From contig CM045758.1 in NCBI GenBank assembly GCA_025200525.1, positions 63,920,598 to 63,984,597 of the forward strand: a stretch of DNA of 64,000 nt, written 5' to 3'. Positions 1-11,100 of the stretch are shown here, piece by piece. A model generated the notes under the pieces. The model saw only the letters and a program-made list of their open reading frames with translations, did no database searches and was not told where the DNA came from. The DNA is from Camellia lanceoleosa. Lineage: Eukaryota; Streptophyta; Magnoliopsida; Ericales; Theaceae. Numbering within the stretch: the first letter of the stretch is position 1; each line of letters starts with the position of its first letter. Position numbers and translations under genes: made by a program.

Positions 1-324
1 TGGTTGGTTATCCGATTATCATAGTGCAAGTGCTCAAATTACAAGTATTCACTTTTCAGACAACAGATCAATATCATTTACATTTGAGGTGTAATATGAT
101 GCAATACAGTGCAAGGTATGAAATATACACAAATGTAAACACTTTTTCAGACAAAAAGTTTGTTTCATTTCATATCATCTTTTCAAGTACATAGTTTTGA
201 AGGAAACAAAATCTGCCTGCGGCAGTACAAAAGTACCCTAACTACTAGTAAAAGGGAAAAAAAAGAAAGAAAAAAAAACAAACAGTAAAATCTGTATCAA
301 ATGTCAAAAATGGCTCAGGGGCCG
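1..324. other. AT-rich flank without a recognisable gene
   Basis: I see no coding, RNA or repeat signal here. On the minus strand it lies downstream of the stop codon of the PMD reading frame and is probably its 3' untranslated region. A purine-rich run near 250-282 is low complexity. Confidence 0.4.
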
Positions 325-3300
325 TCAATCTGTCCTGGCCCTCTTCCTGGACGAAGGTCCAGGAGCGTCATCACCAGGGGCACCACCAGGGGCATCGCCA
401 TCCGAGCTCGAGTCCGAGCCATCACCGGTCTCCTCCGCCTCTGTATCTGCCTCAGACTCGTCATTCGGAACTGGAGCCCACGAGCTGCTCCCGACATAAG
501 TGCGCCCTCCTCTGGTGCGGGGATATACTCTGCCATCCCGGGTAGAAATGGGAGGTCCAGTCGGAGCGTCACCCACCGGAGGAATCGGAAAGGGAGGCTG
601 AAAAAGCAAGAAAGGCAAATACATCAGAATACTGTGAAGGTGAATCGGTCAAGACAGAATGCATTGTATAAGTGCGCAGCATGAATCATGAGCGATGAAT
701 GCGAATATGAATCGAGCAGTGAATCAATACGTAATGCAAGTATGAGTACGAGTGTATGGGTGCCGTAAGCGTGAATCGATGTAACGAATGCAGGCGAGTA
801 CAGCAGTATGGGTGCCGTGAGTAGTGAATCAGTGCAGAATGTAATATATGAGTACAAAGGTGAGTACAAGGTATCGATGTCGGAGCGGTTTATCGATGTT
901 GTGTTGTGCATCGACATGTAAAGCGCTTTGTGTATGGTTTGAGGATGTGGTCGAAAAGAACATACCGAATGTCAGAAAGGGCTAGGAGGTCGAATGTCAT
1001 TGCGAGATCCCCATCATGGAGGCATTCATCTCCAATGACGCCGGTGTACCCGAAGACGCTTGAAAGTATCAGATGCATCAATATTCTGTGGAATATCAAG
1101 TAAACTGAAATGAAATGACTATACAAAAATGCAGTAATACATACCGGAGGCAAGTCGGGGACACCGACAAGCTCATGATCAGCCGGTGGAGGAGCAAAGG
1201 GGATCTGGTAGGTCGCCCCATCCTGCCCTCGGAAAGTCAATGAAGTGGGCGTAAGGCACCAACCCGACCCCTCCTCGGAACTCCACCTCGACTCGAGCCC
1301 TCTCGGCCTCCTCCAGCCTCGGCCCAAGGTCTCTCTCTCTCTTCGGTGGCCGCCAGAGGTCGCATGATGAAGGTCCGGACGTACTCCAGTAATCGCCGCC
1401 TCTCAATCGTCGCCTCCCGGCCAATGGTGTAGTCCGCCATCGGCAAGCGTGAACCTCTCGTATCCCGCATGTGCTCGGGAGGGTGCACCGACTATTCGCC
1501 GTAAGCCTAGGGTGCGCACAAGAAACGCTCACCAGTACCAAGCCCGACAGACCGGCTCGGCGTAATCCGTAACGTGAGGTCTCATCGGCACCGCAAACCG
1601 ATCCGATCATCGCCGGGCAAGGAGCCCACGGCCGCCAGGTGATCTGAAATTGAAATACAGTGTGTTACCTACTGATATTACAAATATGCAGTGGAAAGAC
1701 GAAGCTTAAATGAACTGCAAGTAAAACATACCTCGACAGGGGTGATGGTGTCAAAGTAGCGGTGGAAGAAGCTGAATGTCTCCCGTGGCCTTCGGGTGCA
1801 TCTCCCGTCAAAGCGACGCGAAAAAGGGATGACCAGAGAGGTCTCTACATCGGGTACAGAAGCAAGCCTAGGAAAGTAGGCATAAACCCACAACTGCAAG
1901 ATAAATACCAGTGCATTTATCAGATAAAGCAGAATACAGGATAAAAGGCAGAAATAGCAAAGCCGTGTGTTGTGCAGTGTATTGTGCAGAGTGTACAGTG
2001 TGAGCAGTACAACAAGGTAAAGCGGTAGTATGTGTGCCGTGTACGATACGCAAGTGTAAAGAAAACTAAAGTGTGTGCAGTGTGCAGAGTACAGAAAATA
2101 AAGAACAGAAATGAAAGGCAGAAAAAGAAATGTACCTCCCAAGCACGCCAAGAACCCCGAAAGCAATCCTTGCCGCGAGGCTGAGCTCATATATCCATAA
2201 AGGGTGGCCAGAGCGGCACCACCCCAGTCATAATGTAAAATGTCTCTGACATCCACCAGTGCACTGAGAAGGCAGAGAGGCACTGTATTCGCCCGGTCGG
2301 CGAAGATGGTCGTCCCAAATAGGAACATGAGGTAGCCGCATGCATATCTCTCAACGGCCTCTGGGGTCATCGGGGATGCATCAACAAGGAGGGGCTGGAC
2401 CCGGAACTGCACCTCGAACCAGGAGTATCGAACAAAGCCAGGACGCGCAAGAGGCGGTGCCGCACCAAGCAAGTAGACTTGAGCTGCGGTCTACTCGTCC
2501 ATATCAATGTCAAAGGGGATCGGATCACCCCCTACCCCGATGCCGGTGAGCATCGAGAAATCATAAGGGGTCATCGTCATGTCCCCGGTCGCAGACAAAT
2601 GAAACGAATCGGTGGTATCCCACCACCTCTCCACCAGAGCGGCGAGGAGAGGTCTGCATGTTGTAAGCCTGGAGAGTCCTCTGCAGAAGGTGCCAAAGCC
2701 AGCCTGGTCTACGATGTGGCGAACTGCGTCGGGAAGCTCAGCGTACCACTCACGAGCGACGGTATTCCCATACCCGCGGATGGTATGGGAATCTCCCTGT
2801 TTTCAAACAAGTAATTGCGAAGCAATATAAAATGTACAGTTTTGAAGAAACAGTCAAAATCAGTGCAAATTTGGCATGCGTGCGTATATTCAGATTCAAA
2901 CAGATACCGAGTGCCGATGTGCTGACAGTGAACTACAACGTGTGATGTGTCAACGTGTTTGAGTGGTTCAGTGCAAATGTGGCATGCGTGCAAGTTTATC
3001 AGATTCAAACAAATACCGGGTGCCGGTGTGCTTACAGTGACTTACAACGTGTGATGCGTCAACGTGTTTGAGTGGTTCAGTGCAAATTTGGCATGCGTGC
3101 AAGTTTATCAGATTCAAACAGATACCGAGTGCCGGTGTGTTTACGGTGAACTACAACATATGATGCGTCAGTGTGTTTGTGTGGCTCGGTGCAAATGTGG
3201 CATACGTGCATATTTTCAGATTCAAACAGGCATCGGGTGTCGGTGTTTACAGTGAAATACGGTGTGTGCCGTGGTTTGAGTGGTTCAAGGCTAGTGTAGT

Positions 3301-3703
3301 GTGTGTGCATGTGTCAGTCTTAAACAGATAATCAGTTGCAAACGCGTTTGTAATCGGTTACAATATACAGTGTATCAGTGTGTCGGAACCAAGCAGTTAA
3401 AGAATGTAATCAGCTATGGCAGTTGGCAGTTAAAAGTTCTACATTGCAGAATTTAAAACAGAGAAGAAATGTTACCTCGGAAGCGCCGGAGGATAGGTGG
3501 GAGACAGGCTCGCGTAGCAAGAGCTCAGGATCCAACGCCATGTCGAAGCTCCTGAACTGGCATAGTCCGTCGGGTGGCAGAACATGAACCGCCGGCCGGT
3601 AGGTCACCGGGTCGAACGGGCGCTCGCTCAACGGGAGGAGCTCAACCCCGGGATCCATCTCGTGATCCGAGGGAGTCCCACCGCGTGGAATGTCGTCCGC
3701 CAT
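325..3703 (-). pseudogene. Plant mobile domain (PMD) protein, intron-containing, degenerate; antisense ORF of an Ogre-like element
   Basis: The start at 3703 (MADDIPRGG...) opens exon 1 (3703-3476, 76 codons), which ends at a GT donor. Exon 2 (2796-2136) resumes in phase after an AG and carries the PMD core: ELPDAVRHIVDQAGFGTF, then FHLSATGDMTMTPYDFSML, then YLMFLFGTTIFADRANTVPL, and a YDWGGAALATLYGYM block. Exon 3 (1893-1732) has LWVYAYFPRL and RPRETFSFFHRYFDT; exon 4 runs about 1643-1145. A last exon (597-325) encodes an acidic, Gly/Ser-rich tail ending in a basic RKRAR patch, a possible nuclear signal. Damage: an in-frame TAG at 2493-2491, at least two frame changes in exon 4, and an exon 2/3 junction that does not keep frame. 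PMD proteins (MAIN/MAIL relatives) act in silencing and genome stability and also occur in transposons. The position, antisense and upstream of a Tat 3' region, suggests the transposon form rather than a host gene. Confidence 0.75.
2861..3300. repeat. About 109-bp tandem repeat, four copies, inside PMD intron 1
   Basis: The phrase cagtgcaaatttggcatgcg recurs with small changes at 2861, 2969, 3078 and 3187, giving periods of 108, 109 and 109 bp. Each unit continues with a cagattcaaacagatacc-like segment. The array fills most of the predicted first intron (3475-2797). Confidence 0.85.
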
Positions 3704-4066
3704 GTCGAGAATGATGAGAAAGTGGTCAAGGAAAATGAAAATCGGGTCGGAATACAAAGAGTCAACCGAAAAGTCAACCCCCGGGAGGGTGAAAAATGGC
3801 CGGAAAGGTCGGGATGGGAAAAGGGCACGGAACTCGAGAGAAACTCGAGGGGAATGAGCCTCAAAAGGCGGAAATGGCAAAGGATGTGCCGAAATGAAAT
3901 TTCAATCGGTCGAAAATGTTCGAAACGCGATAAACTTCGTGAATCAAACGATAGAACGGGTGTAAAACGCGAGAAAACGGAAGGATCAAGGAAGTAAAAG
4001 AACTCTAGAGAGAGAGGGAGGTGATTTTCGGCTAGAGGGAAAGTGAAAGAATAGAGTTTGGAACCC

Positions 4067-4076
4067 TATTTTAAAA
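4067..4076 (-). promoter_or_regulatory. TATA-like element upstream of the PMD frame
   Basis: On the minus strand TTTTAAAATA lies about 365 bp upstream of the PMD start. It is followed by a pyrimidine-rich leader (CACCTCCCTCTCTCTCT around 4005-4023 read on the minus strand), as in many plant core promoters. This is a prediction from composition only. Confidence 0.35.
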
Positions 4077-4084
4077 CACCCATG

Positions 4085-4240
4085 GTGAAAAGTCGAATCT
4101 GCCCCGACTCAGCAAGTTTTTGCCGGTCTGCAACATTTTGTGCCGGCCGGCATAATATTGTGCCGATGAAATTTATTTGCAGCCGGTGGACAGTCGATGG
4201 CCTCCTAGCCCAGCCGGTGGTGTTCCCATAGCCTTGTTTA
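4085..4240. promoter_or_regulatory. GC-rich module with CCGGCCGGC and AGCCGGTGG motifs
   Basis: Tight run of GCCGGTCTGC, GCCGGCCGGC and repeated AGCCGGTGG words just upstream of the PMD TATA-like box. The same words occur in LTR-A upstream of its TATA box (7810-7910) and again at 9940-10060, and related GGTCGGCC words occur in LTR-B and LTR-C. It may be a shared promoter-proximal module; the function is unknown. Confidence 0.35.
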
Positions 4241-4670
4241 GGCCATGTGAGTGGTTTTTGGTCTTCATAGCTCAAGAAAGTGCAAGAAAGTGCATCTCCG
4301 ACGCTCAACCGGCTTCTGTTTTGACCTCAGACCGTGTCTTATGTGCGTGGCACTCAAATTTATGCAATGTTATATCCTTTTGTATCCTTTTGCCCCTTTT
4401 TCAAGATTCAAAAGTTTCCCCGCGTGCGTTGCGTGCATTCATCATGTTGTCTGGTGCGTTGCATCGCGCCGTCATGCACATCCTTCATGCATTGTCATGC
4501 ATTTTATTACAAGCGTTGTCACGCATTATCATGCACCTCAATACATACGTCACCTCGCACGTCATTCGTGTCGTCGTTGCCCCGCACATCGTTTGTGTTG
4601 TCGTGTATCTCCTTGTTTTACATTATCATGCATTTCAAAAAAAAACGTGCGTTGTCGCGCACTCGAGGTC
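4241..4670. other. Intervening 3'-region sequence of unit 1, rich in TGCAT and GCATTGT words
   Basis: I recognise no protein. The region is full of degenerate tgcat, cgcattgtcatgca and gcacgtcatt words that grade into the 39-bp array. Open frames through it show low-complexity His/Cys/Ser-rich translation and look like repeat read-through. Confidence 0.4.
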
Positions 4671-5345
4671 ACTTGCATCATTTTACATTTCGTGTGGCAT
4701 GCGTGTCACACTTGCATCATTTTACATTTCGTGTGGCATGCGTGTCACACTTGCATCATTTTACATTTCGTGTGGCATGCGTGTCACACTTGCATCATTT
4801 TACATCTCCGTGTGGCATGCGTGTCACACTTGCAGCATCTTGCATTCCTTTGAGGCACGCGTACCTCATTGGCAGCATTTTGCATCCTTTGAGGCACGCG
4901 TACCTCATTGGCAGCATTTTGCATCCTTTGAGGCACGCGTACCTCATTGGCAGCATTTTGCATCTCCGTGAGGCATGCGTACCTCACTTGCATCATTTTG
5001 CATCCTTTGAGGCACGCGTACCTCATTGGCAGCATTTTGCATCTCCGTGAGGCATGCGTACCTCACTTACATCATTTTGCATCCTTTGAGGCACGCGTAC
5101 CTCATTGGCATCATTTTACATTCCGTGTGGCATGCGTGTCACACTTGTGTTGTTTCACATTCCGTGAGGCATGCGTGTCTCGTTTGTTTCATTTGCATCA
5201 TTTGCATCATTTTCCATTCTGTGTGGCATGCGTGTCACACTTGCATCGTTTATCATTCCCATTGGCATGTGTGCCCCATCTTCATCGGCATGTGTGCCTC
5301 ATTCCCATTGGCATGCGTGTCTCACTTGCATTGTGCATCATTTTG
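4671..5345. repeat. 39-bp tandem array with an internal inverted repeat (about 16 units)
   Basis: Units of about 39 bp are made of a cttgcatcattttacat-type half and a half with TGTGGCATGCGTGTCACA or TGAGGCACGCGTACCTCA. The first four units are nearly identical, the middle ones alternate the two core types, and the last ones drift. Both core types are short inverted repeats. It lies between the antisense PMD frame and the 3' LTR of unit 1, a slot known in Tat-type elements to generate tandem repeats. Confidence 0.9.
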
Positions 5346-5790
5346 CACAACGGTCTAGCGAGACCCTAAACACGCACGGTCTAGGAGACCTTAAATCCTC
5401 GGGAGGTGCAAGACCTTCGGTGCATTAAGGTGCACACCTCATTGCATTTGGCATGCATCGCATCGCACTTTCTTGTGTACTCGCGTTGTCTAACGCATCG
5501 CGCTATTTTGCGCATCATACCGTCCTGTGCATCACGGTCCAGGAGACCTTAAATCCTTGGGAGGTGCAAGACCTTCATGCGCGTTATCTGAACGCACCGC
5601 GCTGTTTTACGCACCTCATTGCATGTGGCATGCATTCCATCACGCAATCTTACACATCGCACTGTCTTGTGCACCGCATCTCAATTCATGCATTGCCCCA
5701 CATGGGTCTGGCGAGACCTTAAACACGCATTGTCTAGGAGACCTTAAATCCTCTGAAGGTGCAATTCCTTTGGTGTTTGTCGTGCCTGAA
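5346..5790. repeat. Dispersed repeats with GGTCT...AGACC hairpin words
   Basis: The words GGTCTAGCGAGACC, GGTCTAGGAGACC, GGTCCAGGAGACC and GGTCTGGCGAGACC occur at about 5352, 5379, 5536 and 5704. Most are followed by taaacacgca or ttaaatcct and ggaggtgcaagacc. Spacing of the larger block is roughly 170-190 bp, with tgcatcgc-rich filler between. No coding signal. Confidence 0.6.
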
Positions 5791-5827
5791 CGACTTTCGG
5801 TGGTCTGGTAAAGCCGCCTGTCTGTTT

Positions 5828-6066
5828 TTGCAGTGAGTTCCTAGAAGACTAACTGGGACGGTAGAAACTAGAGTTCGAATGGCTTATGCTTAGAATGTAA
5901 AGGTTCGGGATTTCCGAGACTAAAGTCTGGTTTAAATACCCAGGGGGTGTACCCTCGGCTTGAAATCTGTATGGAAACCCCATAGGATGAGGCAACATGT
6001 TTGCGCCTCAGTTCTGGATACTGAACTAACCTAGTGTATCGCCCTGTTGGTAAGATAGGGAAAGCC
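5828..6066 (+). repeat. Conserved 3'-region block of the Ogre-like family, copy 1
   Basis: Begins gttcctagaagactaact and includes gaaactagagttcgaatggc, gatttccgagactaaagtct and tgtaccctcg. It aligns along its length with 15529-15762 in unit 2. Shared order in both units (aORF, block, array or repeats, polypurine tract, LTR) supports one family. No reading frame is evident. Confidence 0.75.
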
Positions 6067-6089
6067 ACAATCATAGCCATCGCATCATA

Positions 6090-6245
6090 TTGCATTGTCA
6101 TGCATCATTGTAAATATTGCATATGTCATGCATCATTGTAGATATTGCATTGTCATGCATCATTGTAAATATTGCATTGCCATGCATTCCACTGTAAATA
6201 TTGCATATGTCATGCACCATTGTGAATATTGCATATGTCATGCAT
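6090..6245. repeat. 27-29-bp tandem repeat
   Basis: Five to six copies of ttgcattgtcatgcatcat followed by tgtaaata. Starts fall at about 6090, 6117, 6145, 6172, 6201 and 6229. Confidence 0.75.
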
Positions 6246-6399
6246 TTCAAAAAACCAAAAAAAACAACAAAAAACATATTGCATATGTCATGCATTTCGT
6301 TGTAATACAGTGCATATATCATGCATTTTCTGTAAACATCCATCTATATTGCATTATAGTTGCATGCACCCACTGCATTATCCACTCGCATTGTCATGC

Positions 6400-6550
6400 A
6401 TTCTTCACGTGCGTTGACACGCATGTTTCACTTCCACCTGCATTGTTGTGCATTCTTCACGTGCGTTGACGCGCATGTTTCGCTTCCACCCGCATTGTCG
6501 TGCATTCTTCACTTGCGTCGATACGCATGTTTCGCCTTCACTTATCCATT
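6400..6550. repeat. 52-bp tandem repeat, three copies
   Basis: Units starting attcttcacgtgcg at 6400, 6452 and 6504, exactly 52 bp apart. Each contains gttgacacgcatgtttc or a close variant. Confidence 0.8.
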
Positions 6551-6594
6551 GTAAATATCCATTCCATTGCATATTGTATATATTGCATTTTAGT

Positions 6595-7571
6595 TGCATG
6601 CATCTACTGCATCATCTTCCATCTACGGCTTGCGCCTTTCCTTGTTGAGCTTGGTCTGGTATGTGCCCTTACTTTTCACGTTGAAGCACAGTTCTGCATG
6701 TGTACGCGCCTATTCCTTGATGAACTTGGTTTGAGGGTGGCGGCACCTTTTCTGTGTTAGACATGGCTTGTACGTGTACATGCCTTTCCTAGGCAAAATA
6801 CGGTTTTGGCTACACGCCATATCCATTTCTATTACATTGTAGTGTAAGTTTTGCATCCTGCATTAGGATCATTGTTCTTTCCTCAGCGGGTCGCCACCCC
6901 ACTTATGTCATTCCACCCAATACTTGTTCTGGTGTCCGTCTGCATCACTCATAGTTCAGACATCGTTCTATGGTAGACGGACTTGTTACTTCCATCAATC
7001 TATTTGACATTTGTGTGGTTTCGAACCGCTCACGATTGAATCATGATTCAATTGCTTTGCAAGTAGTTTGCATTGTTTCAATTGCATTGCATATAATTTG
7101 CATTGTTTACACTTAGTTTTGTATATAGTGCATATCATTTTGCATTCATCATCGCATTGTCATGCATATTGCTAACAATATTGTACCTATTAAGTTTGTT
7201 TTCTTTTCAGGCACGATATTGTATGTACGGCTCATTTGAGGCCGGTGCAACCGGACGAGCCGCCCAGGTATTGTATCCTCTAAGTGAGACGTACAGAGAA
7301 TTACATAATTCTCTTACATCCTTTCTGCATTGTAGTGTAGTCTGGTGTATGCTAGCTTAAAACTGTCGCATGTGTGCTTCATTACAACTTTCTTTGCATG
7401 ATCATAAGTTATGCTTGGCATCTTGCATTTTCAGTTGCATTTTGCCCCTGCCTTCGGGCGCATACCTTGTTTGTCTTGCGTGTTTGTCCAAGTCTTCGGC
7501 CTTGTCAAAAATGGGTCGTCTCTGGGCTTTGACATTCACTATCGTCACTGTTATGACTTCCGAGTTCTGTC
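6595..7571 (+). other. Conserved region before the polypurine tract of unit 1
   Basis: Aligns with 22650-23420 of unit 2: tgcatgcatctactgcat, tgtacgcgcctattcc and, close to the end, the nearly identical stretch from ggccttgtcaaaaatggg to ctgtcaaagaggggc. No open reading frame looks coding. It is probably element 3' untranslated sequence. Confidence 0.65.
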
Positions 7572-7584
7572 AAAGAGGGGCAAC
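7572..7584 (+). other. Polypurine tract of unit 1
   Basis: AAAGAGGGGCAAC directly precedes the TGTAGACACCCC start of LTR-A. The identical 13-mer precedes LTR-C at 23421-23433, so this is the plus-strand primer and LTR-A is the 3' LTR of the unit on its left. Confidence 0.85.
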
Positions 7585-7978
7585 TGTAGACACCCCATTT
7601 TTGACCATCCTCAAGACTTGGACGTCACCGTTTGAATACTCGGTGATGATCCATGTTTGTGTTTGTTTGGAGTTCCCGGAGTTCTCGGCTGCGCGCCTTG
7701 TCTTAGGATCTCCGAACTCGACTATTTTGTGTCTGATTTTGCACCAAACACTTGTGTTTTGCCTTGGGAAGGTAGGGAATGCCTTGTGAGGCATCCCCAC
7801 ACACCACCGACACTAGCTAGAGGCCACCGGCTGGTTTTTGTTGCCACTGGCAATATATTTTGCCGGTCGGCACTTCATTTTGTCAAAATGACAATTTTGA
7901 GCGGCCGACCACTGTTCATCTACTTTTTGTAGATATTTTTTGCCAACTGTGATAGCTGGCACCCACCCCATTCTCCTC

Positions 7979-7992
7979 CATACACGTGTATG
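7979..7992. promoter_or_regulatory. Palindromic G-box in LTR-A
   Basis: CATACACGTGTATG, a perfect 14-bp palindrome with the CACGTG G-box core, lies 56 bp upstream of the TATA box. LTR-B has the extended version. G-boxes bind bZIP and bHLH factors in plants; use here is inferred. Confidence 0.5.
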
Positions 7993-8047
7993 AAGGGATT
8001 TCCCTCTTGGATGGTTTGTTTTGTAAGCCTTACAAGAGGGAATTGCC

Positions 8048-8053
8048 TATATA
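8048..8053 (+). promoter_or_regulatory. TATA box of LTR-A
   Basis: TATATA in the context gcctatataggag, about 460 bp into the LTR and downstream of the G-box. LTR-B has TATAA at the matching place (17366-17370). Confidence 0.5.
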
Positions 8054-8128
8054 GGAGAGAGTCTTCTCTTGGCATTAGGGTTAGACACTTTTGAGACATT
8101 TTAGACAGCTTTGGTAAAGCTTGAGTTC

Positions 8129-8143
8129 TAGGGTTAGGGTTAG
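8129..8143 (+). promoter_or_regulatory. Telo-box-like motif
   Basis: TAGGGTTAGGGTTAG, about 80 bp after the TATA box, so probably in the transcribed leader. Telo-box motifs (AAACCCTA on the other strand) are common near plant transcription starts. It is too short to call interstitial telomere repeat. Confidence 0.35.
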
Positions 8144-11100
8144 AAATATTTCCTATCTCTATAAGTGTGTGTTTTGTGCCATTTTTGCTCACACATACAC
8201 ACACTAACACACCATCTCTTGGACTTGAGACCCTTGGAGGCTTGTTTGAGTGTTTTGGAGGTAGATTCAAGCTAAGAAGGGCTGTTGGAGTATCATTTGT
8301 GAAGGTGGTCTTCAAGGGTAAGAAACTAGTCCTTTTTACCCCATTTTTGCATCCTATTTCTACCTATCTTAGAGCTGTTTTTGTGTTTAGTGTATAACAT
8401 AAAAAAGTTCTGTTTTTAAGCCCTCTTGATTGTTTGTTAAGAGTGTTTTGTGGTTTGAGTGTGTTTGACCACCCTTAGGCCTTGAAAGGCCTCATTTTGT
8501 GCTATTTTGTGCAAGTTTCGAGACTTTGGTGTTTGGGCCTCTTCACCACTGAAATCTTGAGGGATTTCAGTGGTGGAGATGGTGCCTTGAAGTCTCCAAA
8601 AGGGGAGGGCCACCCCCTCTCCTTGTTGTCCTTGAAAGGGACCATTTTTGGCCTCTTGAGGGAGCCTATGTTAGAGTGTGTGTTGATCACGTCTAGGCTG
8701 CATTTCATGCTTATTATGCCATAATATAATCATGTTGTGTGTTGGTTTTGGTACACCATGCATGCTTAGCATACCTACCATGTAATGCCTTGTAATTGCC
8801 TTAATATGCCTTAGGTTGTTAGCCTTTGTTCGAGCATGTTTTAGGCTTAGCCTTGTGAATGTTTTGTGCTTATTTTGCCATGCTTTAGGTCTGTCCATAG
8901 TTGTTTGGATCGATTTTGGCATGCTTAGTATAGCTCCTTTGCATTTGTGGCTTGTCGGGCTTGTATTCCTCAAGTATGTGAGTGTGTAGCATGTGTTGAT
9001 TGCATCATTTTGGTGGTTTGGAACCATCCAACATGTAATTTCAGTCCCTTTGGCATGCTCATATGCTTGCCTCAGATGCTTCTTTGTTGCCTTAAAAGCA
9101 TGTGTTGTATGCCCTATGTTTTGACCATTGTGCATGCCTTTGAATTTAAACCATTTAGATGCCATCTAGTTGGCCTTTTGGGCTTAGTTTTATGTTTTAA
9201 AACTCTGTTTTTGGGCGCCTAAGTCTTGCCATGTGTGATTGTACTAAGTGTAGTCCATTACGTCTTTGGTGAGCCTTGAATGCTTGGGGCCATTGTTGCA
9301 TGTTTAGCTTGCTTTGTTGCTTGGTTTGGCACCATGTTTTACATGATTTTCAGAGTTTATGATGCATGCTAATTGTCCATACTTAGCCTCTTTAAAGTGT
9401 GCTTTGGAGTTGCTTGTTTAATGCCTAAGTGTTGGTCCAATTTACTTGCATGTGTGCATGTGTGTTTAGCCTTCATTTTTGGGCATTTTGGCTACTGATT
9501 TTAGGCCTAATTAGAGTTGCCTAAATCATGTTTAAGTCCATCTTTTCATTGGTTTGCCTTGCCTCATGACTCGCAAGTTTGCTTGCATAGGTTGCATGCC
9601 TAGTGTGCATCGTCTGTTCACATGCTCATGTTGCATCCCTAGCTAACATGATTAGGTCGCAATGCATTTTGCATGCATGCCTTGTTCCTTGATTTGGTGA
9701 TAGGAATTGGGCCTTGTCTTGTTTGATTGGTTTGCATTTCATTTGACATGAAAGTGCACACTTGATTCTTTAGGCCATCATGCATGGAAATGCGTGATTG
9801 GTGGTCCGAGAATCGAGACACATACCCCTTTGAGTCGCAAACATGATAAGGAATGTGTTTGGTGCATACATAGCTTGAATTGCATTGCCATGCAAACCCC
9901 TGCCCTCTGCTGCTGTGAGTTGCAGGTTCTGCAAGAACTTATTGTCGGCCGGCAGTTTTTAGTGCCGACCGGCAGTCAATCAATGGCCGGTGGACCTATT
10001 TTGTGCTGATGACCACATCCTTCAGCCGGTGACATCCCCTTTCAGCCGGTGATGATCCCCAGTACCCTGGGAGGCATCTCTGAGGCTTTGGCAGTTTTCA
10101 GAGAGGCAGAGTAGGGAAAACAGAGGCAGGCTAGGCATGGTAGTGCAATTCCAAGCGGAATCCGAGCGCGCATGCATTGAGCCCTCGCCCCGAGGCGGTT
10201 TATTGTTTTTCTTAGCGTGGTTAATTTTTTAATTAATTAGGCAATTTGTAATATTTAATTAGCTTGCGTAGTTAATTAATTTGTATATTTATTTGGTCCC
10301 TCTAAGCGAGGGCAAATCTGTAATAAGTGTGTGTGAGTGGTGTGTATGTCTTCCAACCCCCATTTCTTTCTTCCCTTTTATTTACCCGCTTACGATGGTA
10401 GATTAGGGCACGTTTATTTTAGCATACCTTATGCAATACATGCGTGCATCCATACATTTGTTGACATGCACCGGGCTCGGTACATCATACAAACCGCATT
10501 GTATTCTTCAAATCTAACTTGAATACATGCACCGAATGATTGCGTTTCGCATGCCATTTTAGGGTTAGCCGAGCCTATCCTAATCACACTCTGTATGCGA
10601 TGCATTAGTCACTCTAACATGAACTATGGCATGCATGTTTGCTAACTAGTTTATTGTTTTGGCACAGAGTACGATGTAAGTATTTATGCTTTAGCATATC
10701 GCAAGCGTGTGAATGTTAACATGACATCATGATTACCATGTGGCTAAATGCTTATGTGAGATAAACTGTTTGAATGCCTGTGGGTGGAGGTTGGATTGTT
10801 TGAGTTGGAAAAACTCGTTGAAATCCGTGTTTTAGCCTACTTGCGAGTAGCAAATTTTGAAGTTCTTTTCAAAACAAACGGATATGCAATGCTTGTTTCC
10901 AAATTAGGCAATCTAGTCTATACTTGTTTGCTGTGCGCATAACATAGTAATTCTAGGCTAATAATTGGAATAAGAACACATAACGCTTTCAAAATCGGAT
11001 ACCACGGTTAGTAGAGGCCGGTCTTGCGAATGCGAAGGGAAGGTGCTCATAAATGACCTTCCCGATCGTACCCAAGCTCGAGCCAAGATAACTTTGGTGA

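Noticed and set aside
301..684. Plus-strand Arg-rich open frame
   Set aside because: Shadow of the acidic last exon of the PMD frame on the other strand.
4671..5345. Possible CRISPR-like array
   Set aside because: Units are directly adjacent with no unique spacers, drift gradually, and the context is a plant retrotransposon.
4177..5428. Long overlapping plus-strand open frames rich in His, Cys and Ser with repeated blocks
   Set aside because: All three frames are open because the 39-bp unit is a multiple of three and has few stops. The translation only mirrors the DNA repeat.
8129..8143. Interstitial telomere repeat
   Set aside because: Only two GGGTTA units; better explained as a telo-box-like promoter motif or chance.
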